Below are positions 12,190 to 24,480 of a stretch of 64,000 nt of DNA, in pieces. Location of the stretch: positions 1,594,704 through 1,658,703 of the forward strand of contig JAWZYU010000034.1 of NCBI GenBank assembly GCA_038380435.1, written 5' to 3'. The notes under the pieces were generated by a model that saw nothing but the letters and a program-made list of their open reading frames with translations, ran no database searches and had not been told where the DNA came from. The translations under genes and the position numbers were made by a program. The first letter of the stretch is position 1. Each line of letters opens with the position of its first letter. This DNA is from Ryuthela nishihirai. Its lineage: Eukaryota; Arthropoda; Arachnida; Araneae; Heptathelidae.

Positions 12190-13089
12190 TAATCGGTCAG
12201 TGTTGTCTTCAATTCCCCCACTTGAATTTGATGCATCGCATTCGCATTTCACGTGTTTGTGTTTTTAACACGGACACAACGAAATTTTATTTCCAAATCG
12301 CATATATACGAAAATTTTCACGTATCTCTGACAGCGGGATATTTTCTTCAATAGTTTATCTCTGAGAAACGTAAATGGAGAGCGGATTAAAGGAGAATTG
12401 AATGTACACTTATTTTGCCAAAGAGTTGAAAAACTACTTATCAAAATTTAATTGACTTCTGAAGTAAATTCTTAAAACAGTCATGGCTGTTGTTAAATAC
12501 TCAGATTTCCACCAGTTCTTTAAATATTGAAAGAATAGTTTTAAAAATGAATAGACAGATATCGTTGATAAATTTATCTTCAGTTGCATTTTTCCGTAAA
12601 AAGCATAAATGTTTCAAGTTACAGAGTTTTGAATTGTGTTCCCCACTGACATAACACGAGGTTTTAATTTAACTTTGGAACATTAGGGTATATGGTAGCA
12701 ATTTAAAACTTCTGTCCTAGATAATCTCATAATGTCTAATGAAAGCTATGTTCATACGCTAATAAAATGGAACATATTTCAACGATTACATTATCCTAAA
12801 CTCATGTCACACACAGAGCAAATATCTAGAGTTATAAAAGCTGTCAATTTTCTTTAATTATTTTGCTTTTTGAGTGAGGTTCTTGTAAATTATCTAGTCT
12901 GAAATAAATTGCTTAAAGTATATTAGCCATTTTCCCACAATCTTTTACAAAATAAAATTGTGATAGCCACACCTTACTAGCACCGTAATGACAGCTCATC
13001 ATTCTATGTTTTCGCCTCCTACCCAACCTTCAGTTTTGGTTACACTTTTTGGTTGTCTTTTCTACACTCACTTTCAATCACCGTAACCG
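12190..13089. other. No gene seen
   Basis: AT-rich sequence upstream of the candidate exon at 13090-13211. Confidence 0.5.
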
Positions 13090-13211
13090 TATCGTAGCAA
13101 ACGTAGCAAAGTTTTTCTGTAATCTTTATTTCTACGACCTGGCAACTTCGTTCGGTCATTTGCGCTGCAGTCTTCGATATCGTTGGAAGTTGTGTCGCAG
13201 TGAAGAAGACA
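13090..13211 (+). other. Candidate non-coding first exon / promoter-proximal segment
   Basis: This short stretch is richer in CG dinucleotides than its surroundings and ends in GAAGACAG followed by GTAATT, a good donor. It lacks the repeat families seen elsewhere. It could be a 5' UTR exon of the RRM gene about 21 kb downstream, but nothing in the sequence links the two. Confidence 0.2.
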
Positions 13212-14599
13212 GGTAATTGTTCTTTGTAGTCACCATTATGTTGGTATTGTCGTATATGAATAGAAATAGTCATAAAAAATAATGATTATGTTTCATGATA
13301 TCATATCTTTCAAACTTTTTTTGATATAAATATGTGCAAGTTCATTAACTCGTAATGGCGGCATTCGGAATTCTTATTCGTTATCTGTTAAGCCTAATGC
13401 CTTTTTCATGCGATGGCTGATCTGGTTTATATTAACGTTTTACTTCATTGTATATTAAATCGCGTGGAAAATGTTGGCCACGAAATAAGTTATAGAAAGG
13501 CAACAACGCACATGTGGGTAATTATTTGTTTTCCATAAGTTTTCTTGAAATTTGAATTTTTTCAGTAAATTCGACTTTGGAAAGAATGCCGCCCTCCTTT
13601 CTGGCGGCCATAATTTTGTAATAATGGCTTCAAGGAATTTTCGCATTCTAAAAATTGTACCTGCCATTGCAATTGTGAAATAAAATTATTTTTTAAAAAG
13701 AAATCATATTGTAAAAGTATATTTTTTCATTTATTGATGGGGATAATAATTTTGGGGAGAAAGTCTTTAAAATAAATTTTAAGACTTAAACCATTTTCAT
13801 GCAAAAGTTGAACATTTTAATATGTAACTTAAATCTTCAATTTAGATGACGTTGAGTAAAAAGCTTGCATTCTAAGCATAATGTAACCATTCTTTTGTAT
13901 ATTGGTGTAGTGTATATAAATAAGTAATACTTCCAGAGAACTCTGCAAACTGATATTGTATTTTGAAATTGAGTGTTTGCCAGTGATGACCCTGTAGGTA
14001 ATGCATTAAACTAAATGTCTTTCTTAAAATTTTTACAACTTTAGCATTTCAATTTAATTGTGAAATGTGTTTTACATAGCAAAATTCAGAACTATATGTA
14101 TTTCTTACACCTGTATATTTTATGTATTTGAACCAACAGAGTATGGAACAAATTCCTAATTTAGTAGGATTCTAGGACTTTTCTAATAGTTTAATGACTT
14201 TTCTAATAGTTTAATCAAAGTGAAAGGCAGTGCAAAGTAAGATCCAGACTGCTACAAGTACATCAATGAAAGTTTATCGAAACAAATTCTGAGATATTTT
14301 TGGCAGTACTCTAGCTTATGGTTACCCTGCCAACGTAACGATAAGTTGCATTTTGGCTGCCCAACCTTCCCCCCCCCCTTCCCTGGTGGAAACAAAGCCA
14401 CTTCTTTCATCAAAGTATATCGTAAACATGCACCTATTTTTGACTACCAAAACTCTAAAGAACAAATTTTTGTTCTGCACGCAAAGCCCTTCTAAATCTC
14501 ATCAGATGCAATTATTTTAACCAGTTTATCACTAAACATTTTTTTTCTGCAAGAAAAAAAATTGCATCAAAGACAAGCATTTTAACCTTGTAAATAAAA
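13212..14599. other. No gene seen; possible intron
   Basis: AT-rich, no coding signal. A C run of about 9 lies near 14369. If the candidate exon is real this is the start of its intron. Confidence 0.4.
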
Positions 14600-14990
14600 T
14601 AACAGGAAACGTGATACCTTTGATTCTAAATGCTTATGCAGTATCTTTTGGTATTAAGTGGTTCAACTTTATAAGTAATGATGAGCCTTAGGTAAAAGAG
14701 TCTACAACCTCTTTTGAGCAACATATTGCACAGAAACTCCATTGGTTTGGCCATGTTGCCCACATGCATAACTATAGATTAGGGAATAAGTTATGAACAG
14801 TGTGCCTAATGGCTTGAAAGATCGAGAGATCTAGGAGGTAATGGGTAGACAATGCCAAACAGGACCTTGTTAGAATTGGTCTACAGTGGCCAAATGTAGC
14901 TCAGGATGTGTTTGGAGAACTAAATTGCACAATCTGCTTGTACCTCTGCAGCCCATGGTTGCTGTAGGATGGTTTTATATAAACACATTT
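14600..14990 (+). repeat. 3' fragment of the same LINE family
   Basis: It aligns with the C-terminal part of the LINE at 37.5-41.2 kb (about 40785-41150), from the region encoding LGIRWFNFV to the 3' end, with many substitutions and indels. No open frame remains. Confidence 0.8.
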
Positions 14991-15445
14991 TCATTCAGTA
15001 CTTGAATAAAGCACTAAAAAATCTCCAGACAATTTTGACCAGTTTCTTTCCACAAGGCAAGAATTGCATCAAAGACAGCTTACACTAAGTAACATATTTT
15101 GTTTTGCACTTAACCCCAAAATTAAGTATTGGCATTGAAGACATTTATTTCAGTAGAGCATTATCGTTTAAACCATAAAGGTAGGGGGGGACTGATAAAA
15201 TCAAATGTTATAAACACCTAAAATTCCAAGAACTTCGAATGGTGGCAGTTTTTGATTGTCGGCCACCAATTTTAAACACCAAGATTTATTAAAATTCTCC
15301 CACATGATAGTTTAAAAAACAAATCTCAGTTCCTACCAAGGACTTTTATAATCAAACTTCAAGTTTTAGACGCCACTGCAAATCTTAGCATCAGACAAGT
15401 TTAACATTCTATATAGGCTAACCATATATTCAAGTAGTACACATT

Positions 15446-15799
15446 GGGGCGGGGGTGGCTCAGTCGGTAGCGCGCCAGGCTCGTAATCTGTAGTTCCCAG
15501 GTTACTCCCAACTGGGTCAGCATTGAGATTTTTCTCCGCAAAATTCCCCACCCTGCCCATGGTCAGTAGCGGACACTGGTGGGCTTGGAAAGTCCGTCAG
15601 ATGGGACGTTAAGCTGTGGCCCTGTGTGCGGGAGAGCCATAACCTGTGCGCGTTAAAGAACACGCTGGATGGGCTTGACGGGAGGCTACCATCTGTCTCC
15701 CGACAGCTGTACCTTCTCTGAGCCTTCGGGGTCCATGTGACCTGCCCATTTAGCCCATGGTGTGCAAAAAAGTGCCGCTCAGAGGTAAAACAACCCAGC
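15446..15799 (+). repeat. SINE family A, full length with 11-bp target duplication
   Basis: The A box TGGCTCAGTCGG is intact; the B box is GGTTACTCCCA. TAGTACACATT at 15435-15445 and 15800-15810 is a perfect duplication, evidence of LINE-driven insertion. Confidence 0.92.
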
Positions 15800-15810
15800 T
15801 AGTACACATT

Positions 15811-17989
15811 TTCTTGCAGAAGTTGTTTTAAATGTGGCATTTTAAACAAGCCTGGGAAACAATTGAATATATGGAATAATAAATTATTTGCAGTTGGAGA
15901 AATATTTTACACAGAGTTACATAGCATGAAATAAAAAGAACATAAAAATATTTTGGCTATATTAGAGTGTTGAAAAATAGAGCAACTCATTTGTTTTAAG
16001 ACAAATTGACATACACAATGGCATAATCTACTTCAAATTAGAACACTTTCCCACAAAGTGAGTGGCATTTCTAATCTTTCAGAGTCTCAGATGATGGGAA
16101 CGAATCTGGTTCACACGTTTAAATGCAAGAGTCCGATGTTGTGGGGTGAACCTTGCTGCAGGCTTCCGATATGCTGGTGTAATGCTCTAAAGATTAACTT
16201 TCTCAAGTTGGACCTTTTTGTCTGATCAAAATAAACTCTGGGTAGCTTATTAGGTGCCAAGCAATATCAACTTTTCAAATAAAGTTGAAATAGGTTTGTT
16301 ACGTATATAGCTTTACTTGTCGAGTAAAAATTCAAAAAAGATGGTTAAATTTTAAATCTAATCCAAAATCGATTAACATTGCTCAAGAGAAAAATAGCAA
16401 AAGTCAATTTTCTATAGCAAAGTTTATTTCCAAAAAATTCAATGACTCCAATTCAGCTGATGAATACAAGAGTAGGTAAAAAAAACTCCATCTTTAAATG
16501 CGACACAAAAACTGACTACTAACATCTTCCTTCGCCACCTTCCTACTTCAACTCCGTGACTGATCACTTAGTTACATGCCGATGCACGTTAAAGAACACG
16601 CTGGATGGGCTTAGTTACATGCCTGTGCATGTTAGAGAACACGCTGGATTATTTTACTATACTAATGGAGTATACACACATTTGCATAATCTGACTATCG
16701 CGGTAGTTATAACACGAGGAGTCATGTCCTTAACACACACATCAGCAGCTGACAATCAAAAGATCTGATTGCAAAAAATCTTATAATTGCAAAAGGTCTG
16801 ATTTTTCTAACATTGCAAATAAAATTTACTGTATAGCCAACTTCTCATGCTGTGACCTCAGTTTAAATGAATATATACTAAATACTTGCTTAATTATGTT
16901 AATTATATTAACTTTGCTTAAATTATGTTTATTTTAAATTCATTGTATATGCAAACAATTTAAACTCCGGTGGGGGGGGATGATCATATCAAAAAAAATT
17001 TACAAAGACATTTTACAGTGCTCTGCTTGTATGGAATGAAGATTTGCTAAATGAATATACAAACATTTGGGGAGGATTGAAACAGCAAAATTAAATAATA
17101 ATAAAAAAATTTCCTCTGATAAATTTGTTGAAACATAAAAAAAAAAAGTGGGAGGGGTCAGTAAAGACTAATGAATTTAAAATATGCAGTTTTATATATA
17201 TAAGATTTTTCGAACATTTCCTTTCAGGAACAACCCTTATGTTAAAGTGCTGAAAAAGGAAAGAAAAATATTTAACGCAATATTAAAAAATTCCAACCTT
17301 ATAAGTCACAGAAGCAAATATGTCAGTGACAAATTATGAATATCAGCTTTCCTGCAGCACACATTTCTGCATCGTTGTGCCTATGGAAGCTTTCATTCTT
17401 CTCCTTACATATTCTTTGGTTTGAAGAGGTAGAATCTCATGTGTCATTTCTTTTTTTTTTGCTAATGATACTCAATTCTAATCCCTTGAATAGAATGTCA
17501 CTCCAGCAATTACCCTTATTCCTTTGTTTAACTTTTCACTACCATACTGGTCCAAAATGGCTGAAATTTCAAATGTGTTGGGATGGTAGTGGAAGAGTTA
17601 AGGGAGTTTTCCACTGCTTTTGATTCACATGCAGTTAAGGAAATTGAAGATTCCAACAGCAAATCCTCACAAGTGATGTAGCAGAAGGAACTGATTTATC
17701 CTGGTGGTGCTGTGAGATATAAAAGTCTGATGGCCATGTGGTTGTTTTTATCTTGCCTATTTGTCAGCAAAATCTAGGGCAAAGATTAATAATCACATTA
17801 TACTAGTGGACTATAATACAGTGGAATAATATATTATTCTTAATGGGGTTGAAATCCAACAATCAAGAGGGGCATTCGAGTGTAGTAAATTTGCTTGTGA
17901 ATGCTCCTGGAGCCAATTAGTTGCCACTTGGGAAGTATGTATTTTTTTTTTGTCAATCACTTATTAAGCTTTTACACATACAAACTTTT
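15811..17989. other. No gene seen apart from SINE A scraps near 16.6 kb
   Basis: The 95-codon plus-strand frame at 17336-17623 has no motif and unusual Phe/Leu/His content, so it is treated as chance. Confidence 0.5.
16575..16650 (+). repeat. SINE family A, short duplicated piece
   Basis: The internal segment GCACGTTAAAGAACACGCTGG occurs twice in tandem with differences, each time after a TTAGTTACATGCC-like stretch. Confidence 0.6.
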
Positions 17990-18702
17990 ATTTGTAACCA
18001 CAAAATTCACCTGATTGGGTAAGTGGCATTGTCCTATTGAAAGATGGTATCACTGTGGAAAGAGGATAATTAGGAATGGGTGTAGATAGTCAGCAAGGAT
18101 GTTCACATACCTTGTATAGGTGATGGGTCTCAATGGGCATGAGTGGGCCCCAAGGAAGCCCGTGTAAATGTACTCCGAGCTGTTACACTGCCTCCACTTG
18201 CCTGTATAACCCCAACTTGGCAAGCTGGGTCTGTCGCTTCATATGGTTTATGCCACACACATACTCTCCTATTGGCACGATAGAGTTGATTGTTTCCATT
18301 CCTCCACAGTTCAGTTGCATAGGCCTTTGCAAACTGTATCCTAATTTTTCAGTGCCATGGCTATTTTTTCCATGGTATGGCTGATAGTTGTTGTGCATAA
18401 GCTTATGGATGCACTCTGTTTCGGCATTATCTGCTCCACAGTAGCTGTGCGATTCCTTGTAATGATGCAGGACAGTATGCTCATTTAGTCAATTGCATGT
18501 GTACATCCACATTTCATGTCTTATATACATGTGCGATGGTCTGATGCAGAAATCCCAACTGTTCAGCAGTTACGGTGATTGAACAACCTGCCTTCCTTGC
18601 ACATACTATCAAGTCACGGTCAAACTCATTGCTGCCTTTACCTGTGATTACTCTTCTATGACTGGTTTCCAGTGTGTAGAGACCTGCTCTATTTTTAGGC
18701 AC
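17990..18702 (-). pseudogene. Tc1-like transposase remnant
   Basis: Minus strand 18702-18514 encodes NEFDRDLIVCARKAGCSITV, then TAEQLGFLHQTIAHVYKTWN, a paired-type helix-turn-helix. Further downstream come RVCVWHKPYEATDPACQVGV, IQASGGSVTARSTFT and, near 18040, IFQ.DNATYP, the site of the second catalytic Asp. The whole is a compressed, frameshifted Tc1-type transposase. No terminal repeats were found. Confidence 0.75.
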
Positions 18703-19106
18703 TGCCAGTTTCAGCGTGTCACGTAACTGGATGCAATACTTCTGTTTTGCATAGTTTTCAGGGTGTATATAATTTGTCCATTCAGTGCAGTTATGCTATT
18801 GACTGGTGATTTGCTTAGCTCTTTTACTGTACTTAAAGGTGCAGTGGTGTCCTTGCTCTCTAATATAAGCTGTGTTCACATCAGGGGAAATTGACTCCAA
18901 CTAACCATTTCCAGACAGACTACTTATATATTTCCACCTATACCAAACTCCCAAGCTCTGGCCAACTAAATGCTAATGGGATTTCTTAGAATCAGAAATT
19001 TGAGTGAAAGAGATGATAGATTAGAAAACTTTCCTGGTTAATATTGCAACTTGAATAGTGTCATGTATGTCTAGTTATCTGAATTAGGTTAACCGTTGAT
19101 AAGGGA

Positions 19107-19194
19107 TTAACCCTTTGCACTCCATAGGTGCCGCTACAACAACATACTAATATTTGTATGTCATACTAAAAAAATCTGGAATACAAAGGGTTAC
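19107..19194. mobile_element. 88-bp TTAA-flanked piggyBac-like MITE
   Basis: TTAA followed by CCCTTTGCACTCCA at the left; the right end is TGGAATACAAAGGG followed by TTAC (a decayed TTAA). The inverted termini and TTAA site are those of piggyBac-type elements. It shares termini and interior (CATACTAAT, GTCATACTAAAA) with the 81-bp copy at 20361-20441. Confidence 0.75.
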
Positions 19195-19753
19195 ACTACT
19201 TTCACTAAAGATGACAGCTAGGCTACTGCTGATTTTGTAAGTAATATGTAGGTACACCTGCAGTTCATTGCCCTCAGCTTACTCGGTGGTGCCACTAGTA
19301 ATTGAACATTCTTAAGTTGCATAAAATAACGTAAGTTTATAACATACAGTAAAATAGTTTTTCATTCTTTCGAACTAGTTATTGGATTGCCTTTGGTACA
19401 TTTTGTGTAACCTTTGGCTTTTTTTTTTTTCGAGTTCTAATTTAAGGTGAATAAAATTAGTTTAGTTTTAATAGGGGGATGGGCTGTTCATAATTTTTTT
19501 AATGCAATTTGGATTATGTAACATAATGATATAAATTTTGCCTCAGGTAAGTACTGAAAGTTGCAGATTTATATTTAGAATTGAGAAGAAAGGGATAATT
19601 GGAGAAATCACCAGGATGAAGTACCTAAAGAGATTTGCTGGAAAATTGATTATTTTACTGTATGTTATTCTAATGAGTGCATACCACTAAACAGTGAATT
19701 GCTGCTCTACCATTTAAGAAAACTACAGAACAAAATTACTGGAAACAACTTTT

Positions 19754-20283
19754 TTAATCCTTTAACACCCAGGAAATTTCACATTTTAGTTAGAATTTGT
19801 TAGATTTTAAATTTTCGTAAGGGGAAAATGGGACGATTTAGCAATATGCTGTTTAAAATGGTTGGCTCCGAGATTACCTTGTTCTGTTTTTTTAATACTG
19901 CAGATGGCAGTGATAATTTGTGTTTTTTAGGAATGTTATCTTTAATGGTATTATTTAGTTCCAGGGGCTTTTTTATACTTCAGATTGCTGGTGAGTTTAT
20001 GATTTGTTTTCGTTTTTAAACTCTGATGTGATTGTTTAGTTCCAGCACTTTGCTGTGGATTAGGTGTTCATTCTTGACATAAAATTGCTGGGATTATTTA
20101 GTTCCAGGTCTTTTTTATACTTGGATTGGCAGTGAATTGTTTACAATTTTGTTTTCTATGATTGGTTTCTTCTGGTGGGAGGTGAAAAAAGTGGAATAGC
20201 TTGTTGTTTAGCCAAATAGTGCTATTTCTTTGTCTTTATACCCTGTACCCTTTTCTGATATTTCCTGGGTGTTAAAGGATTAA
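19754..20283. mobile_element. 530-bp TTAA-flanked MITE with perfect 20-bp TIRs
   Basis: TTAA at 19754-19757 is followed by TCCTTTAACACCCAGGAAAT; the exact reverse complement precedes TTAA at 20280-20283. A direct repeat of TTTAGTTCCAGG.CTTTTTTATACTT inside (19955-19980 and 20096-20120) gives internal periodicity. The 63-codon ORF inside is not recognisable. The TTAA site suggests mobilisation by a piggyBac-type transposase supplied elsewhere. Confidence 0.88.
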
Positions 20284-20360
20284 AAAAGTTGTCTTCAGTA
20301 AAAATTTTCTTCTCAACCCATTATAAATTTCTATAATTCTATTTTAATTATTCTAGCATT

Positions 20361-20441
20361 TTAACCCTTTGCACTCCATAGGCGACATACTAATACTATT
20401 TAACGTCATACTAAAAGAACATCTGGAGTGCAAAGGGTTAA
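20361..20441. mobile_element. 81-bp TTAA-flanked piggyBac-like MITE
   Basis: TTAA at both ends (20361-20364, 20438-20441) with inverted termini CCCTTTGCACTCCA (14 bases, perfect). It is almost all terminal repeat and would fold into a hairpin. Confidence 0.85.
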
Positions 20442-20559
20442 TTCCAGTGATCTTTTTTTGTGAGTTTTATAGAATGAACATTTGTTGGTAATAGAGAAGG
20501 CATCCTAAATTTGAGATAATTTCCTTAGTCTTGTTGAAATTCATAAGTATACTTCCATT

Positions 20560-22230
20560 TATCTACGGCCTATAGCCTTTTCAGAATAGAAATGAAGTCC
20601 TCTCTTATTCCCAATATTCTATGTCCAAAAATGATACAAGTAGGGGTCAGATTTTGCAATTTTAAATTTCAATTAAATGTGAAAGAATAAATCTTGTTCA
20701 TTTTGAAATCCCTGCTGTATCTACTGTTGTCTTCAAGTCGTACTTGCATTCTGTGCTTTAGTACCATCACGTACAATTTATATAAACAGCTAGTGATAGC
20801 AATAGGACAATAGTTATCAAGATTTCTCTTATCCTTGCCCTTAAACACTAGCTTTCATTCTGGTGACATACCAAACTGAAGGATAATCATTTGCAAAAAA
20901 GTCATTGAATTGTGTAAGATTCTCTTCCTTTAACACCTAGGGACTTGGCCAATTCAATTGGTATGCCATTCATACCAACTACTTTACCTGAGCAGAGGCT
21001 TTTGATAGCATGATTTAGTTCTTTGTAATCTCTTGTTAAAGGGCAATCGCATCTTTTGATTCTGTGGAATTTCTGGATCTTGAAGATTTTGGTGATATTT
21101 CCTGTCACTTTCTATGTCATAAATATTAGAAAACTTCTGATTCATGATAATGAAATGACTGTCTTGCCTTCTTGTGGAATTTACTTTTCTCAAACTTTTT
21201 ACCACTTTCTCCTCCACTGTGTTCAGTTTTTTTTTTGCAAATTTTTTATCTGTAAGATCCATATCATTACTTTTAGATTTAGGAGCATTTTTTTTTTATC
21301 TAGCCAAGCAGTCTTAATTTCAGTAAATAACCAGTCTTTATACAATTTTTGGTTCGCTTTGTGTATTCAACATTTTTCTTTCTTTAGTAATGGCATCAAT
21401 ATAGTTTCTGGTCTCCGAGCATTGTTTCTGCTGCTTCAAAAGTATATTAAGTAATCATTTTCCTTTGACTTAATATTATCCAAAGCACGAGTCACAAAAG
21501 AAACAAAAACTTGATAAGCAAGAAGTTCGTTGCTGTGGTCTTCTATAGAATTGACAACTAATGGGAAATAATCATCAGGATAATTATTTTTAGGTTGGAG
21601 CACTTTGTAACTGGAGGTCTATGTTTAAGTTTGGACTAACAGATAAGTCTACAGATAATAATTTCCAACACTGAAGTCATCCACCTCACTCCATTTAGCA
21701 GGAAAAATAATTTTTCTAATAAAGTCAGACCAGTTTTTCATTGCTGTTAAAATTTCTGTTTCCAGTAGGTGGGCATTCCAATCTCCAGCAATTAAGATGT
21801 CCTTTTTTTATTTTCAACAGATTTAGGGTGAGACAATCTAAAATTTTGCAATTCCATTCCTTGTTTCCCTCAGGTCTTAAGTATGGCATAGATTAACAAC
21901 TTTAGTACCAAAGTAAATTTCATCCAAATATGATCTTTGGAATAAAGAAAACAAGCAGTCTTGGAAAGATTGTGAAAATTTGCTATTCTATAAATCCCCA
22001 TTCCCCCACCTTTGATGTGGGAGTTGTTCCTATTCCAACCATCTATTTCAGGAGCCATGACTTCATCACATAGATTAGTTGCCGTGATCATCATAATACC
22101 AATGGATTTGCCTTTTAGAACTTGTAGTTCTAGCCAGCTTTGTAAATTAAGACTTTCAGTTTTAATGCAGTGTTTATTCAAGTCGATATCTGTACTTGTA
22201 TTGGTATGAAGATCCTAAAAATTGTGAGAT
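20560..22230 (-). pseudogene. Decayed LINE, minus strand
   Basis: In minus-strand order: an endonuclease remnant at 21870-22209 (LQSWLELQVLKGKSIGIMMITATN, then IKGGGMGIYRIANF), a GDWNAHL-like motif near 21790, a linker, then the start of a reverse transcriptase at about 20800-21110 (ELNHAIKSLCSGKVVGMNGIPIE, and NYCPIAITSCLYKLY near 20790-20830). No catalytic YADD box is left; the element is 3' truncated or decayed beyond recognition. It is a different family from the 37.5-kb LINE. Confidence 0.65.
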
Positions 22231-22293
22231 TACTATTTTTCAATCCCCAATTCAAGTCACTTGACTAGTGAAGCTAGGGCACATTTTACTTGA

Positions 22294-22490
22294 AGTCCCA
22301 TGGCCGAGTGGTTAGCGCTACTGATCTAAGGGACCTGGGTTCGAGCCCTTGGTAAGGCATGTATGTTTGTGTTGTTTTTCTGCTGAGGTCCTGTCAGCCT
22401 CACAGGCCTACTATGGCATATAAACTAATGGGCTCCTGTCAGACCTGTGGCAAGCAGCTGCTTGAGGGGGTATTTATTTTTTTTATTATT
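22294..22490 (+). repeat. SINE family B, good copy
   Basis: GGCCGAGTGGTTAGCGC and GGGTTCGAGCCCTTGG are the A and B boxes. It ends at GGGGGTATTTATTTTTTTTA. Confidence 0.88.
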
Positions 22491-23699
22491 TAGCATGTCC
22501 CAGTTTAATTTCTCATTAGTCTTCACACAGTTTATGAATTTCTCTTCAGTTTGGCTTTTTACACTCATGAAACTGGTGGCTTTCCAGAGCATTTAGAGCA
22601 ATGCTTGGATTCTTGCAGTTTTTAGCCATATAACTGTAGGCTTAACATAGCATCTAGTTAAATGCTATTTTCCAACTTTGTAACATCTAATTTCTTGTAC
22701 CATCTACTTCAAATTCAATCTGATTTTTCCATCACAATTTTTTATCCAACTTCCTACATACTATTTTGACTTGAAAATTTTCTTTCTGCATCAAGGTTTT
22801 GTTTAATCGCTGACTCAATTTCCTAATCTTGTAGAATTTCAGCATCCTCAGCATTTACTCTGAATGGTTATTCTCAAAAATATCTTGGCAGGAATAATTA
22901 CTTATTTATCTCCCAAAACTTCAGCTGCCTTACATTTAATTATTTGGGACCTTATCTGTACATGCAATCATCATTCTCCCTCCTGTAATAGCTTTGATCG
23001 TTGAAATGCCAATTTCAAGATCCCTACATTTCAAATTGTCCTTATTTCCTTTTTTGATGATTCACTGCCCTGAGTAGCTGATGGCTTCAGAAAGACCACA
23101 TTACTGGAGTGTTTCAAATTAAGACTTCAAAATCATAGCTTGTCCTATCTGGACAGAAATTATCTTTGGAATTTTCTCTGCATTTTTTCTTTCAATCTTA
23201 AGTCCGCTCCACATGTACCCATTTTCCTAAGTGACTCATGCCAACTGTTCCTAATCCCCTTTAATGACTTTTCACTGGGAACGGCATCACGACTTGGGGA
23301 AATTTGGCGTTCCATGCCTGTTGGAATTCCAGCTTCAGTCCACCCATTCCTTCCATAGCCTTGAGGGTTGAAGACCCCCATGGTGTGAAGCATAAAAGGC
23401 TGAGAACCATTGCTCTGACACTCCTCGTATCATAAGCTTTAATTTGATGATATGGCTTGTTACTTTTGGCACTTGTACTCTGTAGATATAAAGGAACAAT
23501 CACTTCCATATTTCCCCTTGGGGGTGGAAGAAAGCCTAGATCAATTTTTTTTTATACCTATGACTCCTTGCATCACATGCTTTTGTTGATAAATAAATCC
23601 TCATTGGGTTCAGAAGATATGGTGGAACAATTGTTTGATAAATCCACAAACCAACAAATGATGAGCAAAAAGCCAATAGGAAGGTAAACAAAATTAATA
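22491..23699. other. Unassigned, possibly old repeat sequence
   Basis: Short frames overlap on both strands around 23140-23510 without motifs; a hAT MITE scrap lies at 23352-23412. Confidence 0.4.
23352..23412. repeat. Fragment of the same hAT MITE
   Basis: GTGAAGCATAAAAGGCTGAG followed by AACCATTG matches the right end of the MITE at 10268-10469. The left part is missing or diverged. Confidence 0.55.
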
Positions 23700-23822
23700 T
23701 CCCCTCAAGAAGCTGCATGCCACAGAAGATGTCAGGACCACAGCATAAACAACAAATGCTTTACCCGAGGTTCAAATCCTGGTCCCTTTGTTCAGAAGCC
23801 AAGTGTGCTAACCACTTGCCCT
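23700..23822 (-). repeat. SINE family B, internally deleted
   Basis: Inverted tail CCCCTCAAGAAGCTGCATGC, a short body, then GAGGTTCAAATCCTGGTCCC and AACCACTTGCC of the head. Confidence 0.75.
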
Positions 23823-23956
23823 CTGTCTTGGCTTGTGCACAATCATAATTGGAATTTATAATTTTTCTTGCAATTGTGAAACAAAGGTATGAAAAGATAA
23901 AATCTTAAACCATTAAAAAACAATTCTATGTACCTTTGATTATCTTTAATGTTTTG

Positions 23957-24480
23957 TTAACCCTTTCAGGACCATAAGGTTTCTAAGAGTAAATATTAGT
24001 AACTGTTTATTTTAGTTTGTTTAGACGTAAAATAAATAAAAATCATAAGAAAAATACATAATGTGTAGTTTTTTTGGGGGGGGAATTTTATGGGAAATAT
24101 TTTTCCCAATGGACTATAAAGGTAGCACAAATTATAGTTAGGCTTATTATGCAGTGTCTTTTATTTATTGGTTGATTATAACAAAATGTTATCTAAAATA
24201 ATACAAAATTATGAAATAAAATTACTATACAAAATGATGTGCTAATTGTGATATTCTGCGAAACAATTTCTTTTGGTTGTGAAGCAAAGATGGACATGCA
24301 CAGATACAACATTATTGCAAAGATGGACATGGACTAAACGTTCCCGTTTACGTAATTGCGTTCGGCATACATTCTATTTTGACATTCTGTATAAAAAATG
24401 CTGATAAGGTTATAATTAAATACGACAATCACCAATTTTAACATTGGGAAAAATGTTTACCTTAGTCGTGAAAGGGTTAA
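23957..24480. mobile_element. 524-bp TTAA-flanked piggyBac-like MITE
   Basis: TTAA at 23957-23960 and 24477-24480. The left terminus CCCTTTCAGGACCATAAGG and the right terminus read inverted as CCCTTTCACGACTAAGG. The interior is AT-rich with no ORF. It belongs to the same superfamily as the neighbouring TTAA elements but to a different family by its termini. Confidence 0.8.

Noticed and set aside
18133..18398. Overlapping 83- and 71-codon frames
   Set aside because: They lie inside the minus-strand Tc1-like transposase remnant.
21056..21454. 132-codon plus-strand frame rich in Phe/Ile
   Set aside because: It is antisense to the minus-strand LINE linker; Phe/Leu-rich composition is typical of reading a Lys-rich gene backwards.
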